Shown here in pieces: positions 1 through 8,400 of a DNA stretch of 9,210 nt. The stretch is from assembly GCA_027083915.1 (NCBI GenBank), contig JALWML010000625.1:1-9210 (forward strand). The letters are read 5' to 3'. Within the stretch, counting starts at the first letter, position 1. Each line of letters opens with the position of its first letter. A program made the translations under genes and the position numbers. This DNA comes from Lysobacterales bacterium. Lineage in GTDB: Bacteria; Pseudomonadota; Gammaproteobacteria; Xanthomonadales; Marinicellaceae. The notes beneath the pieces were generated by a model. That model did no database searches. It was not told where the DNA came from and saw nothing but the letters and a program-made list of their open reading frames with translations.

Positions 1-28
1 AAAGAAAACTTAGTGATAAAAATAACAT
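1..28 (-). CDS. 5' end of a possible membrane-protein gene downstream of lolD, cut by the window edge
   Basis: An open frame without stop runs off the left edge on the minus strand. From an ATG at 28 it reads MLFLSLSFL, which is hydrophobic like the first membrane helix of an inner-membrane protein. This ATG is preceded by AAAGGA (bases 35-40 on the minus strand) at 6 nt spacing, a good ribosome binding site. An in-frame ATG at 49, giving seven more residues (MSDKGFV), is also possible but has a poorer site. The gene would lie just after the lolD stop and be co-transcribed with it. In Pseudomonas a comEC/rec2 DNA-uptake channel gene lies near lolCDE, and a hydrophobic start would fit that, but nine residues cannot identify a family. 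It does not match the usual LolE N-terminus. Confidence 0.35.
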
Positions 29-55
29 GACAAATCCTTTGTCCGACATCTTAAT

Positions 56-736
56 TTATTGAAGGACGAGCTTTCCTCCTGTTAATTCATAAGTCTTTTG
101 CATTTTACCTGCTAGTGTTTTGTCGTGAGTCACAACAATCATGCCATTATTGTGTTTTTGATTTAACCCTAACATAAGCTCAGTAATTATTGTTGCTGTT
201 GATTCATCTAAATTCCCAGTGGGTTCATCTGCTAAAATACAAGCAGGATTAGTTACCATAGCTCGTGCTATTGCAGTTCTTTGTCGCTCACCACCGGACA
301 ATTGCCCTGGTCGGTGTTTTACACGCTCCTCTAAACCCACTTCAACTAACAAGTCCATGGCTTTTTGTTTGGCTTCTTTTTTGGGTAGTTTTGCAATCAA
401 CAAAGGCATCATAACATTTTCAAGGGCTGAAAATTCTGGTAACAAATGATGGAATTGATAAATAAAACCTAAATATTTATTCCGCAATAAACCCCGTTGT
501 TTTTGGTTAACTTGGGCAAAATCATTGCCTTTAAGCAGCACTCGACCCGATGTTGGGTTATCCAAACCACCTAAAAGCTGTAATAATGTGGACTTTCCTG
601 CACCTGAAGCACCCATAATAGCAACACTTTGTCCATGTTCAATACTAAAATTTATCTCATTTAAAACTGAAATTATTGTTTTACCATCTTGGAATTGTTG
701 ACTAATACTTTGACACTCTAGAATAATATTACTCAT
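56..736 (-). CDS. lolD: LolD, ATPase of the lipoprotein-releasing ABC transporter
   Basis: This is the ATP-hydrolysing subunit of the LolCDE-type complex, which sits on the cytoplasmic face of the inner membrane and powers release of mature lipoproteins to the carrier LolA. The 226-residue product has the usual family length. Visible motifs are Walker A GASGAGKST (residues 42-50), the Q-loop Q94 followed by FHHLLPEF as is typical of LolD/MacB-type ATPases, the signature LSGGERQ (146-152), Walker B CILADEPTGNLD (from 166) and the H-loop histidine at 204. The start chosen is the ATG at 736. It has a GAGG site (746-749) at 9 nt spacing, begins MSNIILECQ, and overlaps the end of the upstream permease gene by 8 bp (ATGAGTAA), implying translational coupling. 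A longer frame to 820 would place 28 non-homologous residues inside lolC. Identification is confident. Confidence 0.96.
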   Translation of the reverse strand: MSNIILECQSISQQFQDGKTIISVLNEINFSIEHGQSVAIMGASGAGKSTLLQLLGGLDNPTSGRVLLKGNDFAQVNQKQRGLLRNKYLGFIYQFHHLLPEFSALENVMMPLLIAKLPKKEAKQKAMDLLVEVGLEERVKHRPGQLSGGERQRTAIARAMVTNPACILADEPTGNLDESTATIITELMLGLNQKHNNGMIVVTHDKTLAGKMQKTYELTGGKLVLQ

Positions 737-1970
737 AACGCAATGCCTCGGCTGGTTGCACTCGACTGGCACGCCAGGCTGGATAGATTGTAGCCAGTAT
801 AGATAATCCAAAGGCAACAATTATGATTGCAAGGACATCTGATTGGTGAACATCAGCTGTAATATCACTGATATAATACACATCAGCTGGCATGAAATCA
901 GTTTTAAAATAATCTTCTAACCATGAGATGATAGTGCTAACATTAAAGGAGACAATCAACCCTAAAATTGTTCCAATAAGAGTACCAATACTACCAATAA
1001 CAACACCTGTCACCATAAAGATATTCATGACTTGCCCGCCAGACATGCCGAGTGTTCTTAAAATAGCAATATCACTATTTTTTTCTGTAACTAACATGAC
1101 CATGGTTGATAAGATATTAAAAGCCGCAACAGCAACTATCATTGATAAAATAATAAACATGACAATTCTTTCTTGTTGTGTGGCTTGATAAAAGTTTGAA
1201 TTTTCTTGTGTCCAATCCCTGACTTTAAAAAAACCACCCAATTTTTCACCCAGTTGATAAGCAATTCTTGGTGCTTGCATTAAATCGTCGGTTTTAATTC
1301 GAATCCCTTCAATACCTCCGTGTGTTACTTTTAATTTTTGCACACTGGACAAATGCACTAAAGCTAATTTTGAATCGTATTCATAGGCACCCATTTCGAA
1401 AATTCCGACTACAGTAAATTTGCGCATACGTGGGGAAACGCCGACCGCTGTGGTTTTAAATTGAGGAATATAGACCATAACTTTATCACCAGGGCCTGCG
1501 CCTAATGTGGCTGCTAAATCAAAACCTAGAATTATATTCCATTGTCCTTCAACCAAATCATCAAAACTTCCGTATTTCATGTGCTGTGAAATCTTAGTAA
1601 CATTTTTTTCCAATTCTGGACTAATGCCTTGTATTAAGGCTCCTGTTGTCCTGACACCTTGTAACATAGCCTCCGAACTAACGTAAGGTGATGCACTAAC
1701 CACGCCTTCTGTGTTCTGTGCAACTTCGATTGCACTTTCCCAACCTTGGATGTACTCATGGTTGTAAGAAGAAATAGTTGCATGAGCAACTGAACCTAGC
1801 ATACGTTCTTTGAGTTCTTTGTCAAATCCGTTCATAACAGAAATAACCACAATTACTGTCATAACGCCAATAGCAATTCCTGCCATTGAAATTAATGAGA
1901 TAAATGAGATGAAATGATTTTTCCTTTTGGCTCGGGTATACCGAAGTCCAATGGCTAACGAGAGATTCAT
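729..1970 (-). CDS. lolC: LolC/LolE-family lipoprotein-releasing permease
   Basis: This is the membrane subunit of the lipoprotein-sorting ABC transporter, which extracts lipoproteins from the inner membrane and passes them to LolA. The 413 residues match the family length and layout. One helix lies at about 22-45 after the family opening GLRYTRAKRKNHFISFIS. A large periplasmic domain covers about 46-268. Three more helices lie at about 269-294, 314-342 and 378-398. The segment EKNSDIAILRTLG (296-308) is the family's cytoplasmic coupling helix. The stretch FKTTAVGVSPRMR (171-183) lies where LolC carries the LolA-binding hook. The gene starts at 1970 with no clear Shine-Dalgarno and is first in the operon, overlapping lolD by 8 bp. 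No second permease (lolE) is next to lolD, so a LolF-type single permease acting as homodimer is an alternative name. Confidence 0.93.
   Translation of the reverse strand: MNLSLAIGLRYTRAKRKNHFISFISLISMAGIAIGVMTVIVVISVMNGFDKELKERMLGSVAHATISSYNHEYIQGWESAIEVAQNTEGVVSASPYVSSEAMLQGVRTTGALIQGISPELEKNVTKISQHMKYGSFDDLVEGQWNIILGFDLAATLGAGPGDKVMVYIPQFKTTAVGVSPRMRKFTVVGIFEMGAYEYDSKLALVHLSSVQKLKVTHGGIEGIRIKTDDLMQAPRIAYQLGEKLGGFFKVRDWTQENSNFYQATQQERIVMFIILSMIVAVAAFNILSTMVMLVTEKNSDIAILRTLGMSGGQVMNIFMVTGVVIGSIGTLIGTILGLIVSFNVSTIISWLEDYFKTDFMPADVYYISDITADVHQSDVLAIIIVAFGLSILATIYPAWRASRVQPAEALRYE
746..749 (-). promoter_or_regulatory. Ribosome binding site of lolD
   Basis: GAGG on the minus strand lies 9 nt before the ATG at 736, within the last codons of lolC. 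It decides the lolD start in favour of MSNIILECQ over the upstream in-frame ATG at 820. Confidence 0.6.
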
Positions 1971-2077
1971 TTATTGTTGTTATTTAAAGGGTTATTTTTA
2001 AGTTTTGTTATCATACACCATAGACAATTTTTTTATAATGAAATTTCATTTTTCTTTATATTATTTTATAATGGCAT
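1971..2077. promoter_or_regulatory. Divergent promoter region between lolC and the octaheme cytochrome gene
   Basis: This 107-bp, very AT-rich gap separates two genes read outward, so promoters for both should lie here. On the plus strand there are two perfect TATAAT hexamers at 2034-2039 and 2067-2072, each within a 10-bp direct repeat TTTTATAATG (2031-2040, 2064-2073). Neither has a good -35; at 17-bp spacing lie TCATAC (2011-2016) and TTTCAT (2044-2049). On the minus strand TATGAT (2009-2014) is a possible -10 for lolC, with a poor -35. In DNA this AT-rich, TATAAT by itself is weak evidence. Which boxes are used is inference. Confidence 0.45.
2037..2050. promoter_or_regulatory. 14-bp perfect palindrome, candidate operator
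   Basis: AATGAAATTTCATT is a perfect inverted repeat. It overlaps the last three bases of the first TATAAT box (2034-2039) and covers the -35 area of the second. A dimeric repressor bound here would block either promoter for the cytochrome gene. The palindrome is seen directly; the operator role is inferred, and its AT-richness makes a chance origin possible. Confidence 0.3.
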
Positions 2078-3976
2078 ATGCAAAAAAAATACCTTCCTTT
2101 ATTTATTATATTATTAATCGCTGGATTGCTCTTAATTGCATCGCTTTATGCTAAAAAATCAGCTTCAATTGCAATTGATTTTCATAACGATTCTTATGCT
2201 GGAGCTTCTCAATGTAAAGAGTGCCACCAAGAGCAGTTTAACTCATGGAGAAAAACCTACCACAGCACCATGACTCAAGAAGCCAGTGCTCAAACAGTTC
2301 AAGGTCAGTTTGATGGTAATTACTATACATATTGGGGCATAACAATACAACCAGTACTCAAAAATGGTCAATACTACTTCAATTACTTTGAGCCTAAAAC
2401 AAAGAAACTTTTATACTCCCTACAGATTACTCGAACCGTTGGTTCTCGTCGTTACCAACAATATTTAGCACAAACTGAGAATACCGATGGCAACTATTAC
2501 CGCTTAGAACTTCTATGGCACATTTTAGATAAGAGGTGGGTTCACCTCAATGGAGCATTTTTAGGTAATGATCACCAAGCATTTGATTCTCATACCGGTA
2601 TTTGGAACCAGAATTGTATTTTTTGTCATAATACAGGCATTAAACCGAACATGCTTAATTACGATGAAATTGTTAAACAAACAAAAGCAGGCAAACAATT
2701 AAATTTAAAAGTTGATTCTCGATTTGATTCTCATGTATCTGATTTAGGAATTGGCTGTGAATCATGCCACGCTAATGGTGATGAACATATCAAATTAAAC
2801 CAAAACCCAATAAGACGATATTTTCTTCGTTTTACCAACACCGATGACAAAAGCATTGTCAATCCACACAAATTATCACCGCAAAAATCAATGGATATAT
2901 GTGGTCAATGTCATGGTCAGAGAACACCTAAAACCTATAAACTCGCACGCGAGTGGATGGAAAATGGTCCAAGTTATCGCCCTGGCGATGATTTAGAAGA
3001 TCATGTGAATCCCGTCTTCATACAGTCAAAATTAGATTCCAAAACCAGTGATATTTTTAAACTTCGTTTTTGGGAAGATGGCACACCAAGGTTATCTGCG
3101 TATGAATACCAAGGGTTAAAACAATCAAAATGTCATATAGATGGTAATTTAACCTGCAATGATTGTCACAGTATGCATGATGGTAATCCCAAAGGAATGA
3201 TAACAAAAGATAATTTAACCAATAAAGCGTGTGAATCCTGCCATCAAGATTTAGTCAAAAATCCTTCTTCTCATACAAAACATAAAAAAGATTCTGTTGG
3301 TAGCCTATGCTTTAACTGCCATATGCCTAAAATTGTCTATGGTGTTATGGCTTTCCATCGCAGCCATAAAATTGAATCACCAAATCCTAGTCACGAATTT
3401 GTTACGAGCAAACCCAATAGTTGCAGTGCATGTCACTTAGATAAAACAGATAAATGGATTTATGATAAAAGCATAGAATTATGGCCTGTTTTAGATCCTT
3501 ACAATAGTAGTTTCAACAACATTACACAAATCATTTATAAATTACACTCAGGTGACCCAGTAGAACGTGCAATTGCAGCAAATAATATAAATTATACCGG
3601 AGAAAATATTTCTAATTCGGGAAAACTGTTTTTAATTCCTCACCTGTTACTCGCCATGGAAGATGATTATCCTGCTGTTAGGCGATTCTCTTTTAAAAGT
3701 CTCAAATCAATTCTTACCGAAGTAATTATTGAATCAACAGAACTTAAGAAGCTGAATACTTCACTTAAACACTTTGACTTCATTAGTGATTACCCACAAA
3801 GAAATCATATTTTAAAGAAAGCATGGGTTGAATTTGAAAAAATTGATAAAAAGCAGTGGCCTACACCTCCAAACAATAGTTTGCTAGATGACAATTACCT
3901 ATTGGATACGAATACTTTATATAAATTAAAACTACAAGCAACTCAAGACAGTAAGATTATTCAAATTGGAGAATAA
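2078..3976 (+). CDS. Octaheme c-type cytochrome, cytochrome c554-like family, with HEAT-like C-terminus
   Basis: This 632-residue protein has a basic then strongly hydrophobic N-terminus (about 1-25, ending ASLYA), which is a Sec signal peptide or uncleaved anchor placing it in the periplasm. Eight CxxCH heme-binding motifs follow, at 46-50, 180-184, 227-231, 275-279, 360-364, 385-389, 411-415 and 449-453. An extra Cys-His pair (352-353) precedes the fifth. The end of the heme part, with CHMPK, then RSHKI, then NSCSACHLDK, follows a pattern I recognise from uncharacterised multiheme cytochromes related to cytochrome c554, often annotated as nitrite reductase c552-like. About 460-632 is heme-free and helical, with HEAT-like segments around 490-550. 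Electron transfer is near certain; substrate and partners are unknown. The start is fixed by an in-frame TAA at 2069-2071. There is no Shine-Dalgarno. The gene stands alone, divergent from lolC and convergent with chpC. Confidence 0.9.
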   Translation: MQKKYLPLFIILLIAGLLLIASLYAKKSASIAIDFHNDSYAGASQCKECHQEQFNSWRKTYHSTMTQEASAQTVQGQFDGNYYTYWGITIQPVLKNGQYYFNYFEPKTKKLLYSLQITRTVGSRRYQQYLAQTENTDGNYYRLELLWHILDKRWVHLNGAFLGNDHQAFDSHTGIWNQNCIFCHNTGIKPNMLNYDEIVKQTKAGKQLNLKVDSRFDSHVSDLGIGCESCHANGDEHIKLNQNPIRRYFLRFTNTDDKSIVNPHKLSPQKSMDICGQCHGQRTPKTYKLAREWMENGPSYRPGDDLEDHVNPVFIQSKLDSKTSDIFKLRFWEDGTPRLSAYEYQGLKQSKCHIDGNLTCNDCHSMHDGNPKGMITKDNLTNKACESCHQDLVKNPSSHTKHKKDSVGSLCFNCHMPKIVYGVMAFHRSHKIESPNPSHEFVTSKPNSCSACHLDKTDKWIYDKSIELWPVLDPYNSSFNNITQIIYKLHSGDPVERAIAANNINYTGENISNSGKLFLIPHLLLAMEDDYPAVRRFSFKSLKSILTEVIIESTELKKLNTSLKHFDFISDYPQRNHILKKAWVEFEKIDKKQWPTPPNNSLLDDNYLLDTNTLYKLKLQATQDSKIIQIGE

Positions 3977-3983
3977 TTATTCT
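3970..3983. repeat. 14-bp palindrome at the abutting stop codons of two convergent genes
   Basis: AGAATAATTATTCT is a perfect palindrome centred exactly on the junction between the cytochrome TAA (3974-3976) and the chpC TAA (3977-3979). Allowing a G-U pair, the plus-strand RNA could form a 7-bp stem with an AATT loop. No run of U follows on either strand, so this is at best a weak bidirectional terminator. It may simply follow from two back-to-back TAA codons. Confidence 0.25.
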
Positions 3984-4450
3984 TCTTCTTGAGTATTCAA
4001 AAGTGCATTAAGTACATGTTCAATAAAGCGAATATTTGGAATGTCAGATAACTCATCTTGTATAGTTACTTGTGATGCAATAGCATTGTTTGTGTTTTCT
4101 TCTAGCTCATGCACCTGTAAATCACCTTGGGTAACAACTTGCAATCTAGGAACACCTTTTACAACAAATGCAAAATACGGCAAACCTTCTAAATCACCGA
4201 GTGCTTTAATCACAGCAACCCTGCCTTCATTGTTACGAGTTGCTACTCCATTTGTAGATAGTGATTCATAACATATAACAGGTATGTTCTCATAACCTCG
4301 CCAATTTATAGAACCTACATACCAATCTGGAGCAGTTGCTGAAGTTTTTAAATCTTTATAAGATACAACCTCTGCAATAATTGCATTTGGAAGCAAAACT
4401 TTTTTTTCATTTGATACTGGAATTAAAATTCCACGAATTTCATTAGCCAT
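3977..4450 (-). CDS. chpC: ChpC, CheW-like adaptor of the Chp chemosensory system
   Basis: This is a 157-residue, single-domain CheW-type protein. CheW proteins bridge chemoreceptors and the CheA-type kinase at the cytoplasmic face of the membrane. In Pseudomonas, ChpC is the second CheW-like protein of the pilus chemosensory cluster and follows chpB, as here. Visible family features are the opening IRGILIPVSNEKKVLLPN (5-22) followed by AIIAEVVSY, the stretch PDWYVGSINWRGYENIPVI (41-59) that matches the conserved CheW core, and a second half with YFAFVVKGVPRLQVV. The tail ends in three glutamates. The start at 4450 has a GGAG site (4458-4461) at 7 nt spacing, and the gene begins 14 bp after the chpB stop. 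It is the last gene of the operon, and its stop abuts that of the convergent cytochrome gene. Confidence 0.85.
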   Translation of the reverse strand: MANEIRGILIPVSNEKKVLLPNAIIAEVVSYKDLKTSATAPDWYVGSINWRGYENIPVICYESLSTNGVATRNNEGRVAVIKALGDLEGLPYFAFVVKGVPRLQVVTQGDLQVHELEENTNNAIASQVTIQDELSDIPNIRFIEHVLNALLNTQEEE

Positions 4451-4457
4451 TTCTAAT

Positions 4458-4461
4458 CTCC
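4458..4461 (-). promoter_or_regulatory. Ribosome binding site of chpC
   Basis: GGAG on the minus strand lies 7 nt before the chpC ATG, in the 14-bp gap after the chpB stop. It is the clearest Shine-Dalgarno among the complete chp genes of the window. Confidence 0.6.
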
Positions 4462-4464
4462 AAA

Positions 4465-5421
4465 TTAGAGCGTTTTAATTATATAATCTGCCATTTCATT
4501 TGGCATACCATCAAAATCAATTGTTAATTTTTCTTTCACGCCTGATATTATCGAAGAAAGCACACAACTTTCTTCTGTTTGTGTAATTACTTTATTGCCT
4601 TTCGCCTTAACCAATTCAGCAGCTCTTATACCATCTGATGACATTCCACTAAATACAGCAATATTTATATTTTCAATTTCATTGACCAAATTACTGGTGC
4701 ATTCATCAATACAAGGAGTATAAGTATACACTTTATTCATGGACTCTAAATTTATAGTTCCATTTGAAAAAGTCATAAACTCATCTACAGGATGAATTAA
4801 ACAGTGTGCTTCTTCCACTTTCATTCCTGACAACGGTATTTTAATTTTTAATTGGCTACTGCCACTAAACTGTTTATGCATCATTGGAACAAATTCTTTA
4901 TCCATGTGTTGAATTATGATAAATAAGATTTTTTCATTACCTTTAAATTCTGATAAAAAAGCTTGTATGGCCTCAGGTCCACCAATTGATGCTGCCAATA
5001 TCCATACCTGATTAATACCATATTTATTTAAATCAACCAATTCCCCCTTAGGCGAATTGACTCTGATATATTTAGGTAAAACACTAAATGTGGAATCAAC
5101 CTTGTGTAACAAATGACGTTCCCAACTTTGACGACTATTACCAATCAATTTATTACTATACAAAGCTTCATTAATAATTACTTTTACCTCAAGATCAAAT
5201 ATTTGATCTAACAGTGAATCATAATCAAAAATTACATTTCCAATATTGACAATAATTACATCTAGATGCTCAACTCCAGTTAATTTAAAATCCTTATTCG
5301 TAACATCCCACTGTTCAACTTGGAAACCATACTGTTTTAATTTCTCTAGTATCTGTGACCCTGATTTTTCTCGTTTTCCTAAATGTATTATCCCGACTGA
5401 TTTAGTTTTTAAATTCTTCAA
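4465..5421 (-). CDS. chpB: ChpB, CheB-type receptor methylesterase with a degenerate receiver domain
   Basis: This protein should remove methyl groups (and possibly amidate nitrogen) from glutamates of the pilus chemoreceptor, opposing a CheR-type enzyme such as PilK. The C-terminal domain (about 135-318) has the CheB catalytic triad: S145 in AASIGGPEA, H172 in IIQHMD and D263 in FSGMSSDG. E284 and C286, in TEESC, also match the family. The N-terminal part (about 5-110) has the length and alternating pattern of a receiver, but the paired acidic residues after strand 1 are absent (IIHLGKREK) and the phospho-acceptor position at the end of strand 3 appears to be N59 in DVIIVNIGN. The only workable start is TTG at 5421: the preceding in-frame codon is TAA and the next in-frame ATG is residue 173. 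This gives a 20-bp overlap with chpA and suggests translational coupling. Length, 318 residues, is near the family norm. Confidence 0.87.
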   Translation of the reverse strand: MKNLKTKSVGIIHLGKREKSGSQILEKLKQYGFQVEQWDVTNKDFKLTGVEHLDVIIVNIGNVIFDYDSLLDQIFDLEVKVIINEALYSNKLIGNSRQSWERHLLHKVDSTFSVLPKYIRVNSPKGELVDLNKYGINQVWILAASIGGPEAIQAFLSEFKGNEKILFIIIQHMDKEFVPMMHKQFSGSSQLKIKIPLSGMKVEEAHCLIHPVDEFMTFSNGTINLESMNKVYTYTPCIDECTSNLVNEIENINIAVFSGMSSDGIRAAELVKAKGNKVITQTEESCVLSSIISGVKEKLTIDFDGMPNEMADYIIKTL

Positions 5422-8400
5422 TTAATTCACTTATATTTTCGAGTAAATCAGCTTCCTGATAAGGCTTTCCTAAGTATCTGTTTACACCTAGATCCATAGC
5501 TTTTTGTCTATGTTTCTCACCAGTTCTTGAAGTAATCATAATAATCGGCACATTGGCATAAGCATCTATTTTCTTCATCTCAATTGCCAACTCATAGCCA
5601 TCCATTCGTGGCATCTCAATATCCAACAACATAACATCGGGAACAACTTCTTTTAGTTGATCAAGGGCATCAATACCATCTTTTGCAGTGACTACATCAT
5701 AGTCGTTACGGCGTAGTATTCTTTCACCAACCTTTCTCATGGTGATTGAATCATCTACAATCATTACTATTGGATCTCTAACCACTTCAACTTCTTCAGC
5801 CACATATCCACTTTCTTCAATAACTTTAAGTTTTTTAACATAGCTTCTTGAAAGAGGAATTACATCCAATATTAATATTACATTACCATCACCCAAGATG
5901 GTAGCTCCATAAATGCCTGGAACACTTGAAATTTGAGCGCCCACATTTTTGACCACTATTTCACGTGATCCTAAGACATTATCCACTCGTAATGCCACTC
6001 CATCTTCACCAGAACGTATCATTACCAATGGTATTTGATTGTTTTCAACCACCACATCAGAATCTATATCAAGTAGTTTATTTAATTCATATATTTGATA
6101 TTCTTCATTTGCATAATTATAGACCATGTTACCATCTTTTAATCTTTGCAAGTAATCAGAATAAGACATCCGAATAACCCCTTCTAATCCAGAAATAGGC
6201 ACTGCATAAACCTGCTCTGCCACTTCAACTAATAAGGCATTTGAAAGAGCCAAGGTATAAGGTAAGCGAATGATAAATTTCGTCCCTTTTCCAGATTCAG
6301 AACTAATATCTAAACTTCCACCTAATAGATTAATTTGATTTACGACTACATCCATACCTACACCACGCCCTGCAATTTTCGATACCTTGTCAACGGTAGA
6401 AAAGCCACTGTGTAGGATAAGTCTATCGATATCATTTTCAGATATCTTTTTATTTTTATCAATAATTCCTTTTTCTATAGCTATTTGTTTTACTTTTTCT
6501 CGATTGATACCAGCACCATCATCAACAACTGTTATAACAACTTCTGTTGCTTCACGTCTTAAATCTAATGAAATATGACCTGTTTCTGATTTATTAACTT
6601 TTTTACGGTTTGATTCAATACCATGTGCTAATGAATTTCTAATCATGTGCTCAAGTGGCGCAATTACACCCTCAAGTACAGTTTTATCCATTTCTCCTTC
6701 TGCCCCATGAACCTCTAATTTAACTGGCTTTTCCAACTCTTTTGAAGTGGTTCTCACCAATCTTCTTAAGCGAGGAACGATGGAGTTAAAAGAAACCAAT
6801 CGCGTTTCCATTAAACCATCTTGCAGTTCAGCATTCACTCGCGATTGCTGTGTTAAAAGATTATCTGATTTTCTAGCCACATCGTCCAAATAACTGTGAA
6901 TACTGGTCAAATCCGAAACAGACTCTGTCAACGAACGCGACAATTGTTGCAATTGTGAAAATCTATCCATTTCTAATGGGTCAAAATCTTCGCCTGATTC
7001 TTCAATTTGGAAAGTTGAAATAATTTGTGCTTCTGTTTCTGCATCAAGTTTTCTTAACTGTTCTCTAATACGAGCAACTGTATTTCCTAATTCTGACAAG
7101 TTTACCCTGAAAGAACCAACTTCTTGCTCCAAACGAGATCGATAAATACTGACTTCCCCAGCATAATTTACAAGATTGTCTAGTAGTTCTGAATTTACTT
7201 TTATTTGATTACCAGATAGAACATTAGATTTCTTCGTTGGTGCTGCTGCTGTAGCGTCAACTTCCACATCAGTAACAGCGACATCTTGCATTGGGTCAAC
7301 AGAATCAAATTCGCCAATATCTAATTTTGATTTCTCTGGTATAGCATCATCTTTCAATTCTAATAGCGACTTAACTTTTCGGATACTTTCATTGATATCT
7401 GACTTTTGACCAAAATCTTGCTCATTTTTTAATTTGTTTAATGTATCAAAAGAATCATGGATAATAGCAAATGTTTTATTATCAACCTCTCGTTTATCTT
7501 CACCTATCTTTTCAAGAAGTGATTCCAGTACATGACTTAGTTCTCCAATATTACTTAAACCAGCCATACGCGCACCACCTTTCAAGGTATGTAAATCACG
7601 TTGTAAAGCTTCAATTAAAGATAAATTATTGGCATCTTCTTCTAAGTCAGATAATACATGTTCTGTTCTATCTAAAATGTCGTCTGCTTCTTCTTGGAAT
7701 ATTTCTAACAACTCTTCATCAAATTCATCTGCAGATTCTTGCTCTACTGATTCTGTTTGAGCATTGTAACTTGTAGGCACACTTGCGGAAATATGATCTT
7801 GATCTCCTAAATTGACCACATTATCCTTCGGTTGCTCTTTTTCTTTACTTAATTCTTCTGTTATGTCTACTAGCTCGGTCTCTTTTTCCTCTATTTCACT
7901 ATCGATTGATAAATCTAATGATTCATCTTCTGTTTTATCAACCTCTTCACTGGTTTCAGATGAATCCTCTTCAGTTTCAAAACCATCTTCATCTGTTGTC
8001 GATTTAGATTCAAGCTCAACACTCTCTTCATCTAATGTTAATTCAACATCAGAGGTTAAATCATTATCTTCAGATAAATCCTGATTTTCCTCAACTAATT
8101 CTTCATCAACAACTAAATCAATCTCTTCGTCAAGTTTAATATCATCAGATAAATCTAAAGAATCATGTTCAGATATTTCTTCAAATGTTGTCAAATCATC
8201 CTCATTTTCTAACTCAACCTTTTCTTTAGCCTTATCTTCAACGAGTGCAGGTTCTCCATCATCAATTTCCATTTCATCAGACAAACTTAATAGCTCTTGT
8301 TCAGAAAATTCACCGTCTCTTTCTTGTTTGATTTCATCAGATAAATCTAAAGTATCATCCTCAAATGCTAAATCTTCTATTTCTAGATTAACATCATTAG

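Noticed and set aside
219..449. Plus-strand open frame opposite lolD
   Set aside because: It lies entirely across the ATPase motifs of lolD on the minus strand and has no recognisable domain of its own.
737..820. Upstream in-frame extension of lolD to an ATG at 820
   Set aside because: The 28 extra residues overlap the conserved end of lolC, do not resemble LolD, and the ATG at 736 has its own ribosome site.
2021..2039. TAGACA (2021-2026) as -35 for the TATAAT at 2034
   Set aside because: The spacing is only 7 bp, far from the usual 16-18 bp.
2071..2100. ATG at 2071 as start of the cytochrome
   Set aside because: It is in a different frame from the heme-binding protein; an in-frame TAA at 2069-2071 forces the start at 2078.
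3966..3990. Rho-independent terminator between the cytochrome and chpC
   Set aside because: The stem is short and AT-rich, and no U-run follows on either strand.
7812..8084. Plus-strand serine-rich open frame opposite chpA
   Set aside because: It is the antisense image of the Glu/Asp-rich linker codons; it has no family resemblance, and the minus strand carries clear homology on both sides.
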